Source: Timema cristinae (Eukaryota > Arthropoda > Insecta > Phasmatodea > Timematidae). From it: a stretch of DNA of 64,000 bases. Below the pieces are notes generated by a model that saw nothing but the letters and a program-made list of their open reading frames with translations, was not told where the DNA came from and made no database searches. The translations under genes were made by a program, and so were the position numbers. The stretch's first letter is position 1. Every line of letters starts with the position of its first letter. The stretch is from NCBI GenBank assembly GCA_039000515.1, contig JBCFYV010000001.1, positions 61,719,267 to 61,783,266 of the forward strand, read 5' to 3'. This document shows positions 1 to 10,077 of this stretch, piece after piece.

Positions 1-77
1 AGAAAATGTTTTCATAAATCACAACACTAATAAATATTTTAAAGATATATTTTATCGAACAATTATTCAATATATCT

Positions 78-250
78 GAATCGTTGGGTGCGCGAGGTAA
101 GTTTCAGAATCATGTTTGGTTTGCTCGTAGCTGGAAGTTCTGGGTTCAAATCTCAGCCACGTGGACCGAGGGCTGTTCTTCCCTAAGTGTTTATCCACAC
201 TTCCTTCACGCAAATGCGGATACGCTTACTTTAATATATATTTTCCTTAG
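78..250 (+). mobile_element. tRNA-derived SINE, copy 1
   Basis: A B-box-like pol III element (TGGGTTCAAATC, about 141-152) follows a degenerate tRNA-like head. Downstream the body reads TTCTTCCCTAAGTGT and then a run with CACGCAAATGCGGATAC. The same body follows a tRNA-like head in at least five other places in this window, which identifies it as a short interspersed element rather than a gene. The open frame across it has no recognisable protein. The head is divergent and the 3' end is not clear. Confidence 0.6.
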
Positions 251-584
251 CTCTACTCTGTTATTATAATTAAAATGTGTATAACAGATGGATAGTAGCA
301 GGGCCGGATTAATGATAATAATTTGTTTGGTATTAAACATATTAATTTGATTATTTGAATTTTTATTGCGTGGGTAAGGAACGGGTCCAACTACTAGTTT
401 TATTTATTTGTTGTATTTAACGTGCGCTTTCTGAACCAAATGATTATATAAGCACACGAGAATTTTTATGAGTGAGAAGAAAAGGGCCTAACAATTTTGC
501 CGGGAAAGGTATTTTCACAAACCTTACAGGGTTATCTTACATACCACAATCGACATGGGACCGATGCCTTTAATTTCCCTCCAA

Positions 585-735
585 AAGAAGTTATGCTATG
601 AATTGTTATCACTCGAAAGAAATCCTTTGACCCCGGCGAGGTTTTAACCCACGAACACCGGGTCTTGAGGCGAGCACTTTACTCCAAGACCAGTGATGTC
701 GACCAAACTGCTAGCATAAAGATAGCGCAACAAAC
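585..735 (-). mobile_element. tRNA-like SINE fragment
   Basis: On the minus strand there is an A-box-like stretch around GGTCTTGGAGTAAAGTGCTC, then CCCGGTGTTCGTGGGTT, which resembles a B box, then CCGGGGTCAAAGGATTTC. The organisation matches a tRNA-derived SINE head, but the body differs from the other copies. It may be an older or separate family. No cloverleaf with a paired acceptor stem is visible, so I do not call a functional tRNA. Confidence 0.45.
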
Positions 736-789
736 ACAAAACCAAATATTGTTCGAGAATAGGAATAAAAATCTCAACTAAAATCATGT

Positions 790-1025
790 ATGGCTGCACT
801 AGTGAGCACGTAAACTAAATGCAAGTCTCATTTAGTCTGCCTACTGGTAACGGGGAGATCGGGGTTCAATTCGCAGCCGGTCATTCTCGAAATATTTTTT
901 CTAAATTTATTCTTTTATTTCTATATGCAAGTACAGGTACATTTCACCTATATTCTACCTTCATCACCCCTACCCTATTAACGGGAGTAAATTTGCATAG
1001 TTCGAACGGTTAGTAAGGCAATGAG
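790..1025 (+). mobile_element. tRNA-derived SINE, copy 2
   Basis: A B box (GGGGTTCAATTCGC, about 861-874) is followed by a degraded body. The copy ends in GAACGGTTAGTAAGG, the same 3' end seen in the copies at 39.4 kb and 40.1 kb. The retained 3' end supports one family. The middle part is more diverged than in the other copies. Confidence 0.55.
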
Positions 1026-2280
1026 CTAAAAACTATAAAGTCGAAGAACGTCGAGCAGGACCTAATCTAGGGTGCTGTGCTCATTATAGGAGCCGGGGAA
1101 AACCTTACTAAAATGCCAAATAGCTATTTGTGCTAACTTTTATGCATTTTTTAAATCTGCATATTGTTTTTCTCATTAAAAAACCTTACACGAATCAACA
1201 AATTGAGGAACTTTGAGCGTAAAATCACCACTCCTCTTTTGATTAGAAAAGATGTCAAATATATAATGTCAATAGATATATTGTATTTGTTTATTTCTAA
1301 TATTTAAAATTTTATTTCTATAAACTCATTAGGTAAATAAAAATATTTATGGTTATTTAAAAAAGTAAACTAAAGATTAGGGCCAATGTTAAAGGGTGTT
1401 AAATTAGTGAAGAACATTTTTTTAAATAACGGCTGTTACCATAAGCTACAGAATTTTTTTAAATACTATATTGACTTAGTGTTAACATTTATGACTAATT
1501 CCCTTTTTAATTTATTGTTTTACAAACTTGTGTGCATTTTATGTATTTGAAATATCAATTTCATGTTGACAACTACAAATATGTTTTATGTTACATACTG
1601 TTTTTGGTTTGACAAATGCTGTGCATTTTTATTAATTTATTTTAAACAAATATTATTTAAGCAAATTTATTTTTGTCACTACATGAACGTCGTTGTTCAA
1701 CACTCGATTTATTTATCTGACCATAACATAATAACTGTCCAGATAGCTAGACATTCTTTTGTGACTAAATATTATATTGTGTTTACTGGGGAGGGGGCTA
1801 GAGAAGAGACTTATTTCAAATAATGGTTTAGGGTGGAATCATCTCACATATATAATTTACTAGCAGACTGATCCATTCTTTGTACTATATCAAACTATTC
1901 AAATTAGGACGTTCAACATACAGCTGCTAGCATTTATATAATTCCTCCTTGCACAATACCAAGCTAACTATGGCAATCATAATTTAAATTTTACGCTCAG
2001 CGTTCACTCATAAATTTTAAATTCTAACACTTCTTATTTTCTAGAGTAGTCCTTCTATCATTTACCCAAATTCCAATTTTCTACCAAAGTTAAAACGTCT
2101 TTCTTATTTTGACTCCCTCTCCAAGTCCTGGAGCCCAATTTTGAAATTCCTCATTTTGTAAATTTTCCTTGTTAAATGAGTGTCCTTCTAAAGATCTTCA
2201 AAATTTCAATTTTTCATCCTATTTCGAAGGGGCTTAGATTTTTCTGAACACACACCTAAACTCACTTTTGTTTTTATATA
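1026..2280. other. AT-rich stretch without a recognisable gene
   Basis: AT-rich sequence with many in-frame stops. The one open frame (1563-1823, plus, 86 codons) is rich in Phe, Tyr, Ile and His as expected of AT-rich noise and matches no family I know. I see no tandem repeat and no RNA gene. Confidence 0.5.
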
Positions 2281-2550
2281 TTACTAGCATGAAGTACAGC
2301 TTTGCCTGGAAGAATAGTTTAGGGTAACTAAAAAGATTAAAAAGGGTAAAAATTAACTCAAATTAATTTTCAAGGGTTATGTAATAAGTTAAAAATAAGG
2401 TTTAAGTATATAAAAGGGGTACTAAGGAAAAAGTGACGGACAGACAGATGGCATTGCGGAAATCATGTTTTTGGTTTCAGGGGGTCATGAAACGTTGACA
2501 TTTATCGAAATTTCGAGTTAGATTTTTTTGACAATCACAATACTAGAAGA
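2281..2550. repeat. Possible interspersed repeat tail with GACGGACAGACAGA motif
   Basis: The stretch has the look of a dispersed repeat. GCATGAAGTACAGCTTTGCC near its start and GACGGACAGACAGA near 2437 resemble 3' ends of non-LTR or Helitron-like repeats common in invertebrates. No second copy is present in the window, so the call rests on resemblance alone. Confidence 0.25.
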
Positions 2551-2942
2551 TATAAATCGTTCCTTGTATTTATTTTTGTTATTTTTAAACAGTAAATAAG
2601 GTAGTTTTAATTCAATATTTATCTGGCTTTGGCCTTGCATACAGTATATAGAGTCTAGTATGAATTTGCTTTTTTTCATTAGGAAATTCAGGGGTTATTT
2701 TAATGTGTAGAGCATTTATCCCTTTTGAAATATAAATTGTAAACCTAGTTTTAAAAGGTATCTTATGCACTCGACACATTTTTAATGCTTTTTATTTTAA
2801 CAATCACATAATTAATGTATTTATTAAACTAGTATTGAGTCTTGGGGAGACCAATTCCCAGTTTTCCTGTTTGTTTTTTAAGTGGGTATTTTTAATAAAA
2901 ACCCATGTGGTTTTTTTTGGGCTGGTGTGACAAATAAAACCA

Positions 2943-3124
2943 TCCCCTTTTCCCTATTTACAATCATCCATACGTCACTATTCTAACATTATTCCTACTT
3001 CTAAATGGTATCACCTCTTTGGTGTGTATTTAAAAAGGTTTTTTTGTTTTGTTATTGGCGTTGTGTTGAAAATAAGTGGTATTAATGCTGGGATATAAAA
3101 TTTTTACAATCTTGAGAAAAGAAG
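2943..3124 (+). repeat. 182-bp dispersed repeat, copy A
   Basis: This segment is almost identical to 9897-10077. From TCCCTATTTACAATC to CTTGAGAAAAGAAG I see one substitution (ACAATC here, ACCATC there). The identity stops abruptly at 3124, where hAT transposase sequence begins. The high identity implies a recent duplication or a young repeat family. It has no open frame of note. Confidence 0.85.
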
Positions 3125-4511
3125 TCCAGATAGTCCTACAATGCTAGATATCGGAAGTTGTGGCCTCCATAGTCTCCATTGTGCTTTTAAAGCGGCAATA
3201 AATTCAACCAATTGAGGGCTTGTTGAATTTCTTCGGGCTCTGTATAATTTACTAAAAAATGTTCCTGCACGTAGAGCAGATTATGTACATTATAGTGGCA
3301 GTGAACTCTATCCTAAAAAGTTCTGTGCAGTTAGGTGGTTGCAAAATATAGAAGTTGCTGAGCGAGCGGAAACTATTCTCCCCAATGTAGTCACATATGT
3401 AAATGAATCCATTGCAGCAAAGAAAGCACCCAATTGTCGTAGCTTTCATATTATCTCAACTTCTGTGAAAGACAAGCTACTTGCACCTAAACTAGCTTTT
3501 TTTCAGTCCGTTGCAATCATGGTAGAACCATTCCTCATTCAATTTCAATCAGATGCTCCTCTTGCACCCTTCTTGTATGAGGCTTTAATTTTTCTTATGA
3601 AATCTCTAATAAAGAGATATGTAAAAAGTGATAAGCTGGATGCTGCTTGGTCATTGCTTGAGTTAGACATTTTCAACGAAACCAACCTTTTAAATGCAAA
3701 GTATGTGGATCTTGGATATGCAACCAGAGAGGCCATTAGAAAAACTAAAGGTGTATCAGAAAAGAAATTCTGCTCTTTAGACAAGATTGTAAGACATGTC
3801 TACAGAAGCTATGTGCAAAGCTTCTTGAGCGTTCCCCTCTTAAATACAAACTAACCAAAGCCATATCGTTCTTGGACCCTACAATAGCTGTGCTCAAGTC
3901 GACACGTAGCAAGCAACTGAAGTCTACTTTGGAGATAGTGTTAGCAAATAATTGGATCACTGGCGTTGCAGCTGACCTTGTGGATCGCCAGTTCAATAGT
4001 GTGTGTAGCCAACCAGATATTTTGAAAAAAATTAATGCTTTTTCAAAACAACATGATAGACTAGACACATTATGGATGAGTATTCTTCCAAGTAATGATG
4101 ACAACCAGAAGTTGGTATCATTTCTCATATTAATTCTCATTCTTTCTCAGGGAATGCCAGTTTGGAAAGAGGTTTTTCGATAAATCGAGAATGTACTGTG
4201 GAAAACCAAATGAAGCTTCTCTCATTGCACAAAGGCAGATTTATGATTCAGTTAAAGCAATAGGTGGAATAGAGAAGATAGACATTACCAAGTCTTTGAT
4301 ACATTCTGTCCGCCATGCCCGTTCAAGGTATAAGGATAGTTTAGAACAAAAAATGAAGGACAAGCAGAATGGAGAGAAACAAGAGGGAGATAGGAAACGT
4401 GCAGCTGTATTGCAAAAAGAACTCCAAGCTAAAAAACAGAAAATCTTGTCAGAGGCACAAAAACAAGCCGATATTTTACAAGAAGAAATAGAATCTTTGA
4501 AGAAGAAATAG
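3125..4511 (+). pseudogene. hAT-like transposase, C-terminal part, frameshifted
   Basis: This would be the catalytic and dimerisation half of a hAT-type transposase, which excises and reinserts its own DNA in the nucleus. Sequence from 3125 reads into IGSCGLHSLHCAF, parallel to [13 protein letters not shown] in the second copy. It continues through PARRADY and KKFCAVRWL in the 3339-3854 frame, then 3872-4183, then 4191-4511. The hAT dimerisation motif GNASLERGFSIN is split by a frameshift near 4150-4190. The tail (GGIEKIDI, then a Lys/Glu/Gln-rich coiled coil) matches the second copy. An in-frame stop near 3210 and two frame changes mark it as dead. The N-terminal zinc finger is absent because of the truncation. 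Confidence 0.8.
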
Positions 4512-4655
4512 ATGCAATTTCTTAAATGTTAGTTTTTACAAATTAACTACTGTAAGTGCACACTTAATTAAAAATGATTTTATTTTTGGTGTTTTGTTAA
4601 ACAATGGTGACAAAGTTCTAGCTAATGACTATCTGTTTTGTATTTGTTTGTTCTA

Positions 4656-5003
4656 ATACAATATTTGCACAGCGTCTCATATAGTATCTAATACATTTAA
4701 AACTGAAAAACTTATTAAATTGTTTATTGTGTTTATGCCTCATATTTTTTTAAAGTTAACCTAGGCTGAGGTAGCCTATTTTATTAATGTAATAATCACC
4801 ATTCATCGAAGTGAACTGGGGGAAAGTTATTTTCACATTCTCTATTTGCCTGTTTTTATACAATATTTGCACTGTGTCACAAATTATTATCTAAAACATT
4901 TAAAACCAAAAAACTTATTAAATGGTTATGTTTAAGCTTGGAATTTTTTAAAAGATAGGCATTTGTGATTGATGTAATAAATGTAAAAATTGCCATTTAT
5001 CTA
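4656..5003 (+). repeat. Internal duplication of about 200 bp in the hAT 3' region
   Basis: Two imperfect copies lie head to tail, starting near 4656 and 4858. Both contain ATACAATATTTGCAC, then AACATTTAAAAC or ATACATTTAAAAC, then AAAAACTTATTAAAT, then GATGTAATAA or AATGTAATAA, and finally a GAAGTG/GAACTGGGG stretch. The duplication is confined to the non-coding 3' part of the element. Confidence 0.65.
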
Positions 5004-5121
5004 GATGAAGTGGGGAAAAGAAGTCAGGGAAATTTGGACAAAAATTTCTGGAAAAGTCAGGGAATTTTATAATAGAAGTTCTGTAGCCACCCTGCATGAG
5101 GCTGAGGTTTTACCCACAATA

Positions 5122-6799
5122 ATGGATGGACAATCAATTGATGTAGGGTTGGAGGATGATGCTGCTACCACGACACCACAGCAGGAAAAGGTAGTTAGGG
5201 ACCAAGTAGTGGTTGAGGATTTGAGCGACGACTCATCCCAAACTTATTTTGAGGGTCCATCACCAGACGGGGACAAAATCCCTTCTTTCCCTATGGAAAT
5301 TCCCCATAGTACCCCTTCGTTGGACCTTATGGCGGTATCCGACAATTGTTAGTGGAGATGAGGGAAGGGCAGTTAGTCCTAGAGAGAAAGCTCATTTCCA
5401 CTCAGGAGGAAACCGCAGTGAGATTATGCGTCACATCGGGTCATTAACCGTCAGTATGAGGGAAGAGTTTTCAGCGGCAATAGGCAAGACCAGGGCCGAC
5501 TTTGAGGTTAGAGTCGAGGCCACTGAAGAGCGGTTTAGGCAGGAGCTGGCCAGTGTTAAGAAAGAGATCCTGGAGTCAAGGGATGAGTTTAGCCTGACCT
5601 TGAAGTCAAACCAAAGGTTGACCGCACAGAAGCAAGAACAGCAGGTCGCACAGCTAGAGGAAGGATTGAATAGTCTAAGCCTAGAGGTGCGTACAGGGAA
5701 CGAGAGTCAGTCAAATACACTGGGGATTCTGAACTCTACTGTTGGCTCACTGAAGGACAAGAACCGGGATTTAGCCAGAACCCAGGTAGGGCTGGATCAG
5801 AAGTTGGCTGACACAGCCGAGGAGGTAAAAATGGTAAAGAATCAGCTTGAGGGATTGTCAGACCAGGTCAGGTAAGTCGCCCAGACTTAAGCCCATTTTC
5901 TTCATCTTTGTGTATCCTTTTAGGAGACCGAGCTCTTGAGGATAGACTCCCTAAAGTCAATCGCAGAGTGGCAGGATCCCGTTAGCCACCTCAACACTCT
6001 GGAGGAACTTTTTGAAGGGCGTCGACTAAATGATAAGGAAAAAATAAGGTTAGGGGGCAGTTCCCTCACTGGTGACGCTTTGCCTTGGTGGTTGGTAGTA
6101 TGCGACAGCATCACAGGCTGGGAGGAGTTTAGAACCCGATTCCTAGCCATGTTTTGGAGTGTGGAGATCCAGGGCCAAATGAGGGCTAAATTACATGCTT
6201 CAAGGTACCATGAGAACGGAGGTACTCTGGAGGGTTACCTTGCCGACATGTATAGTAAAAGTAGGAATTTCGAGTCGAACATCAGTGACTCTGAGTTGAT
6301 ATATATGGTCACGCATCAACTACCCATACGGTACCGCGAGATGTTGGTAGGGATTACCTACAACACTTTGGAGGAGTTTAGGGCCGGACTGCAGCGCTTG
6401 GACGCTTTGGAACAGGATAGGCGTAGGGACAAAGTAGGACAGTTTAGTTCCCCACTTCATAGGAGGCCGAACATGGAACAGCGGGTAGGACCTACTCCAC
6501 AGTTTCAACTGGGAGCACGTCCACAGGAAGCGTGGAGGAGAGATAGACCTCCTCGTGACCATTCAGGCCGTAGTTTAGTTTGGGGTGCCCAGTCAGAGCA
6601 CCAATATCCTGGTAGAGGTCGGGAAAACTCCCATCATAACCTTGAGGTAAGAGACAAAGGTCAGTCAACGGACCTTTTCCCCACCCTAGAAACCACCCTT
6701 ATGGGGACAACGACAGGGACTTTAGGTCTAGGAGTAACTCCCATACCCCGTTTCAACCGTCCCAGACGAACCCTCAACATACGGTACCAGCTAACATAG
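5122..6799 (+). pseudogene. Ty3/gypsy-type Gag with coiled coil, frameshifted
   Basis: The product would be the structural capsid protein of an LTR retrotransposon. The proposed start is ATG at 5122, giving an acidic leader (DDAATTTPQQEK, EDLSDDSS). A frame change near 5345 leads into a coiled coil (5420-5870) rich in Glu, Lys and Gln. The segment 5924-6430 carries the retrotransposon gag core: GGSSLTGDALPWW, then GWEEFRTRFLAMFW, then RAKLHASRYHENGGTLEGYL, then LVGITYNTLEEFRAGL. A basic Arg/Gly/Pro-rich tail follows, and its frame shifts again near 6660. No CCHC zinc knuckle is visible. A GT...TTTTAG stretch near 5866-5923 interrupts the frame (see findings). The family assignment is solid; whether it was ever expressed here is unknown. 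Confidence 0.75.
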
Positions 6800-7046
6800 G
6801 TCCAGTTTATCAAGGGCAAGCAACCTGTGGTTCTAGTCATCATCCTCAACCAGTTGATGTAAATGTAATCATCAAAGAGGGAAACTGTTGACCTGTGATG
6901 TAGGCAGCCCAGACCGGTCGCAGGTTCCACACCCTCTGGGAGCATTTTTAGTAGGTCAAGAAAAAGTTAACACCCTTGGTGTAGATCTCAGGGAAGAATT
7001 ACTAAATGAAAAGAAGAAATGGAGTCAAGAAATCCGATGTGCCCAT

Positions 7047-7111
7047 AGCTTATGTTAGAAGTTGAAGGATTATCTCTGCGATGTCTATTAGATTCAGGAG
7101 CACCATAGGAC
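7047..7111 (+). pseudogene. Retrotransposon aspartic protease remnant
   Basis: A short frame downstream of gag reads LEVEGLSLRCLLDSGAP and then stops. LLDSGA is the active-site signature of retropepsin-type proteases, which cleave the Gag-Pol polyprotein. Its position after gag is the expected order. Nothing convincingly homologous to reverse transcriptase follows on this strand, so the element is truncated or deleted after the protease. Confidence 0.6.
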
Positions 7112-9896
7112 AAGATCGGTTAAATTCACTGGCTGTTTGTTCTATACTTAAGGATGTAAATATTGAATTTACAAACTTCAACAACAGAGTCATCGATGTG
7201 TTTGTCAGTCAGAAGAACAGAAGTAGCCAACTTTTGTACAAATAATTAAATAGTGTAATCCCCTGACTATAAATTTGAACATGGGAAGACAATATTGATA
7301 TCAATATCTTAAAAAGGCGATTATAGACTTGTATTAGTAAAACATTCAGTTATTTTAAAAGCAAATTAAATGTTAATATTAAGGGCTGGTCAACCCTTTC
7401 GTGAGCCGCCTCTCCGGTGAAATGAGTTACATGGCTCTACGAGTTGCCAGCACTGCATGGGTGGCGGCTTAGAAAGACACAACAATGTGGATTACAATTG
7501 ATTATATCTGAAGCCGGCTACACAACTAAAAAAAAAGAAAAGAAAAAGAAAAAAAAGAAGAATTTAGAAACTCTAGGAAGGATTGGTGAAAAATTCTCAG
7601 CATCCAACAAATAACCTGCGGCATTTTTTTCCCCTCAAGGTTGGAAGGTACACACCGTATTATACAAGTCAGGTATCAATCTAAGGAAAGATAAGAAAGA
7701 TAAAACAAAAGTGTGAAGAGATTTCTTTTTCATTAGTATTGTGGAAAGGGTCATTTCAGCCTCATTTATTATTTAAAAATGTTAATGGATAATTTCGACA
7801 ATCAGTAATAGATTATTTGTTATTGTTAAAGTATCTACGTCAAAGAAGTTAAGAAATACCCCATGTGAAGAGAAGATGCACCCCGAAGACCTACACGATA
7901 AGAATGTGTCTACTAAATGAGAGAGAAAATCCTGTAAGTGATTATTTAAAATATATGTATAATGGTTATAACCAGCGTCAACATTAAGGCTAGTCCCTCT
8001 GTGCCGGTAGCTGTTAGACTGGGCAGACTTGTGATAGTCACATGAATATTAAAACTTGTTAAAGGGCAGGAACCCACACAACTTTTATTGGAAATGAATA
8101 GTGTCGAGAATTATTAAATGTTTTATGGTGAAACTTTGAGGGTTATTTATTTATTTTTTATATGTCAGAAGAAAATATAGTTAGAGGAAGAGAGAAGAGC
8201 ATGGGATTTTCTGAGAGTAAAGTAACATCAAAACCAAGGTCATTCTTTAATCATGTATGGGAAGCAGACAAGTAACATGACGAGGTCTAAGACGTTTTAA
8301 GCATTTTCAGTTTAAGTATAATGAAGTTATTTTAAGAAAAAGAAGTTAAATCCATGAACTTTATCTGCAATTGTTACCCTATGATAGGGCTGGTGTGTTT
8401 ACAAGTATGTACTGTATACTTGAGATGTATAGCCCCAACAGCTGAGAAGAGATGCACCGGAACTTTTGATTTCACCAATTAGTCGCCATAAGCAGGCCCC
8501 AGAAAGTGTGGCACCTGGTTTCCGTCATTACGTTCTTTGCAGTCAGGAATGAGGGAAGTTATTTTCCATATCTTATAACAGACAACATTGCGTAAATGTC
8601 CTTTTTATTATTTTGCTTAGTATTTATTTTAAAACACCCTATGGAGTTATAAATTATTCATACGTGTAGCACCTTATGATAAGTGCTTGATATTTATGTG
8701 AAAATGGCCCAGTATTTCCATGGTAGGCCTATACTTGATAGGGCACTTTATAACATTTTGTATGTCTATTTCTAAACAACCTATAATTTCATTGAATAGT
8801 TATGTCAAACTACTATGTTATTTAATATATTGTTCATTGCAGTCTATGTGTATCTCAGGGTTTGAAAAAAGGTTTTTTTCTTTATATAATCAACTAATGT
8901 TTGTAATTTTTTTTTTAATTTATTTAATTTTCTCATATGGTCTATGTAAATCACCTGGCAGAGGATTGTTATGATAATCTCACTTTAAGAAGTTGAAATT
9001 CATTTTTTGAGAATCAGCATTTCCAACCAGTGGTGTAATAAGAAGCCTAGGGGGCTGTAGGTACCCAAACAGTTAGGATGAGTTTAGTGGGTCAATTGAA
9101 GATGATTGGGGGCACAGTACATTTCAGGAAACACCAATTTGGCATGAGTTCACGAGTTTTTTTTTGTTTGTTTGGAACAATTGTCCCATAAGTTGCAAGA
9201 GGAGAGTCTCATATTGTAACACGACTATGTTTCTATCTAACCTTTGCCATCCACTAGCTATTTAATATTTAAGAACTTTGGTTTAGTTAAAGAGTGTGTA
9301 AACTAATAATTTTAATATGTCCAGTCTATTGCTAAAGTGTGGTTTTGTTTCAATATAATGAGGGTAATTTTGTTTTGTGTTAGTAATTCAATTGTATATA
9401 GGTCTAGAGAATGCTTACAGCTTATACTATATAAGGCGAGCATTAACCATGTAACATATTTATGTAAACATTTCTAAAAAAAAAAAGGGCCATGTAAAAA
9501 CCAAGGTAGTAGACGAATGTTTCACCTGAAGGACAGCTAGAGTGCCATTTGAATTTGCTTAGATAGCTAGTGTAGTGCGGTTGACACCAAGGAGCATGGG
9601 TTTTAACTTTCTTTGTTTGCGTGGACACCCACATAAGTCAAGTGCGCGTCTTCAAAACCTGTAAACCAACATGTAAAGAGTTGAATGAATGTATATTTCC
9701 GAGCAACCATACCCGCAAGGATCTCAACAGTGCCAAGTTTAGAAGAAAGGAAAATTCGATAGACAATGGACCACTCCTACTCCTACCACTTTAAGTGCAC
9801 CAATGGCTGGTAATGTTCCAGTAGCAGTTTTCAATACTAAATCTAACTTCTGAAACATTAGGGGGTAAATCTGTGACAAAGAAAAACATCCCTCAT
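7112..9896. other. Gene-less stretch, possibly decayed retroelement 3' part
   Basis: No open frame here matches a known family. A purine-rich run of A with interspersed G lies at about 7529-7560. Because a gag-protease remnant ends just upstream, part of this stretch may be decayed pol or LTR sequence, but I could not identify an LTR pair or any reverse-transcriptase motif. The frame at 8720-8974 is hydrophobic, AT-rich and unremarkable. Confidence 0.4.
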
Positions 9897-10077
9897 CCTC
9901 TTTTCCCTATTTACAATCATCCATACGTCACTATTCTAACATTATTCCTACTTCTAAATGGTATCACCTCTTTGGTGTGTATTTAAAAAGGTTTTTTTGT
10001 TTTGTTATTGGCGTTGTGTTGAAAATAAGTGGTATTAATGCTGGGATATAAAATTTTTACCATCTTGAGAAAAGAAG
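9897..10077 (+). repeat. 182-bp dispersed repeat, copy B
   Basis: Near-identical to 2943-3124 in the same orientation, about 6.95 kb away. Flanking sequence on both sides differs between the copies, so the homology is limited to this segment. I see no terminal inverted repeats, tRNA-like promoter boxes or coding sequence in it. Confidence 0.85.

Larger units (their letters stand above)
3125..5094 (+). mobile_element. hAT element, left-truncated (family shared with 21146-24296)
   Basis: The element carries the C-terminal half of a hAT-like transposase and a 3' end of CAGGGTGGCTAC when read from the outside. That matches the 12-bp terminal repeat CAGGGTTCCTAC of the copy at 21146-24296 at 10 positions. 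GTCAGGGAA subterminal motifs lie near 5022 and 5056, as in the other copy. The left end is missing: transposase homology starts right at the edge of the 182-bp repeat. No target duplication can be tested. Confidence 0.8.

Noticed and set aside
8720..8974. Small hydrophobic protein, 84 codons
   Set aside because: Composition follows the AT-rich background and no motif is seen.
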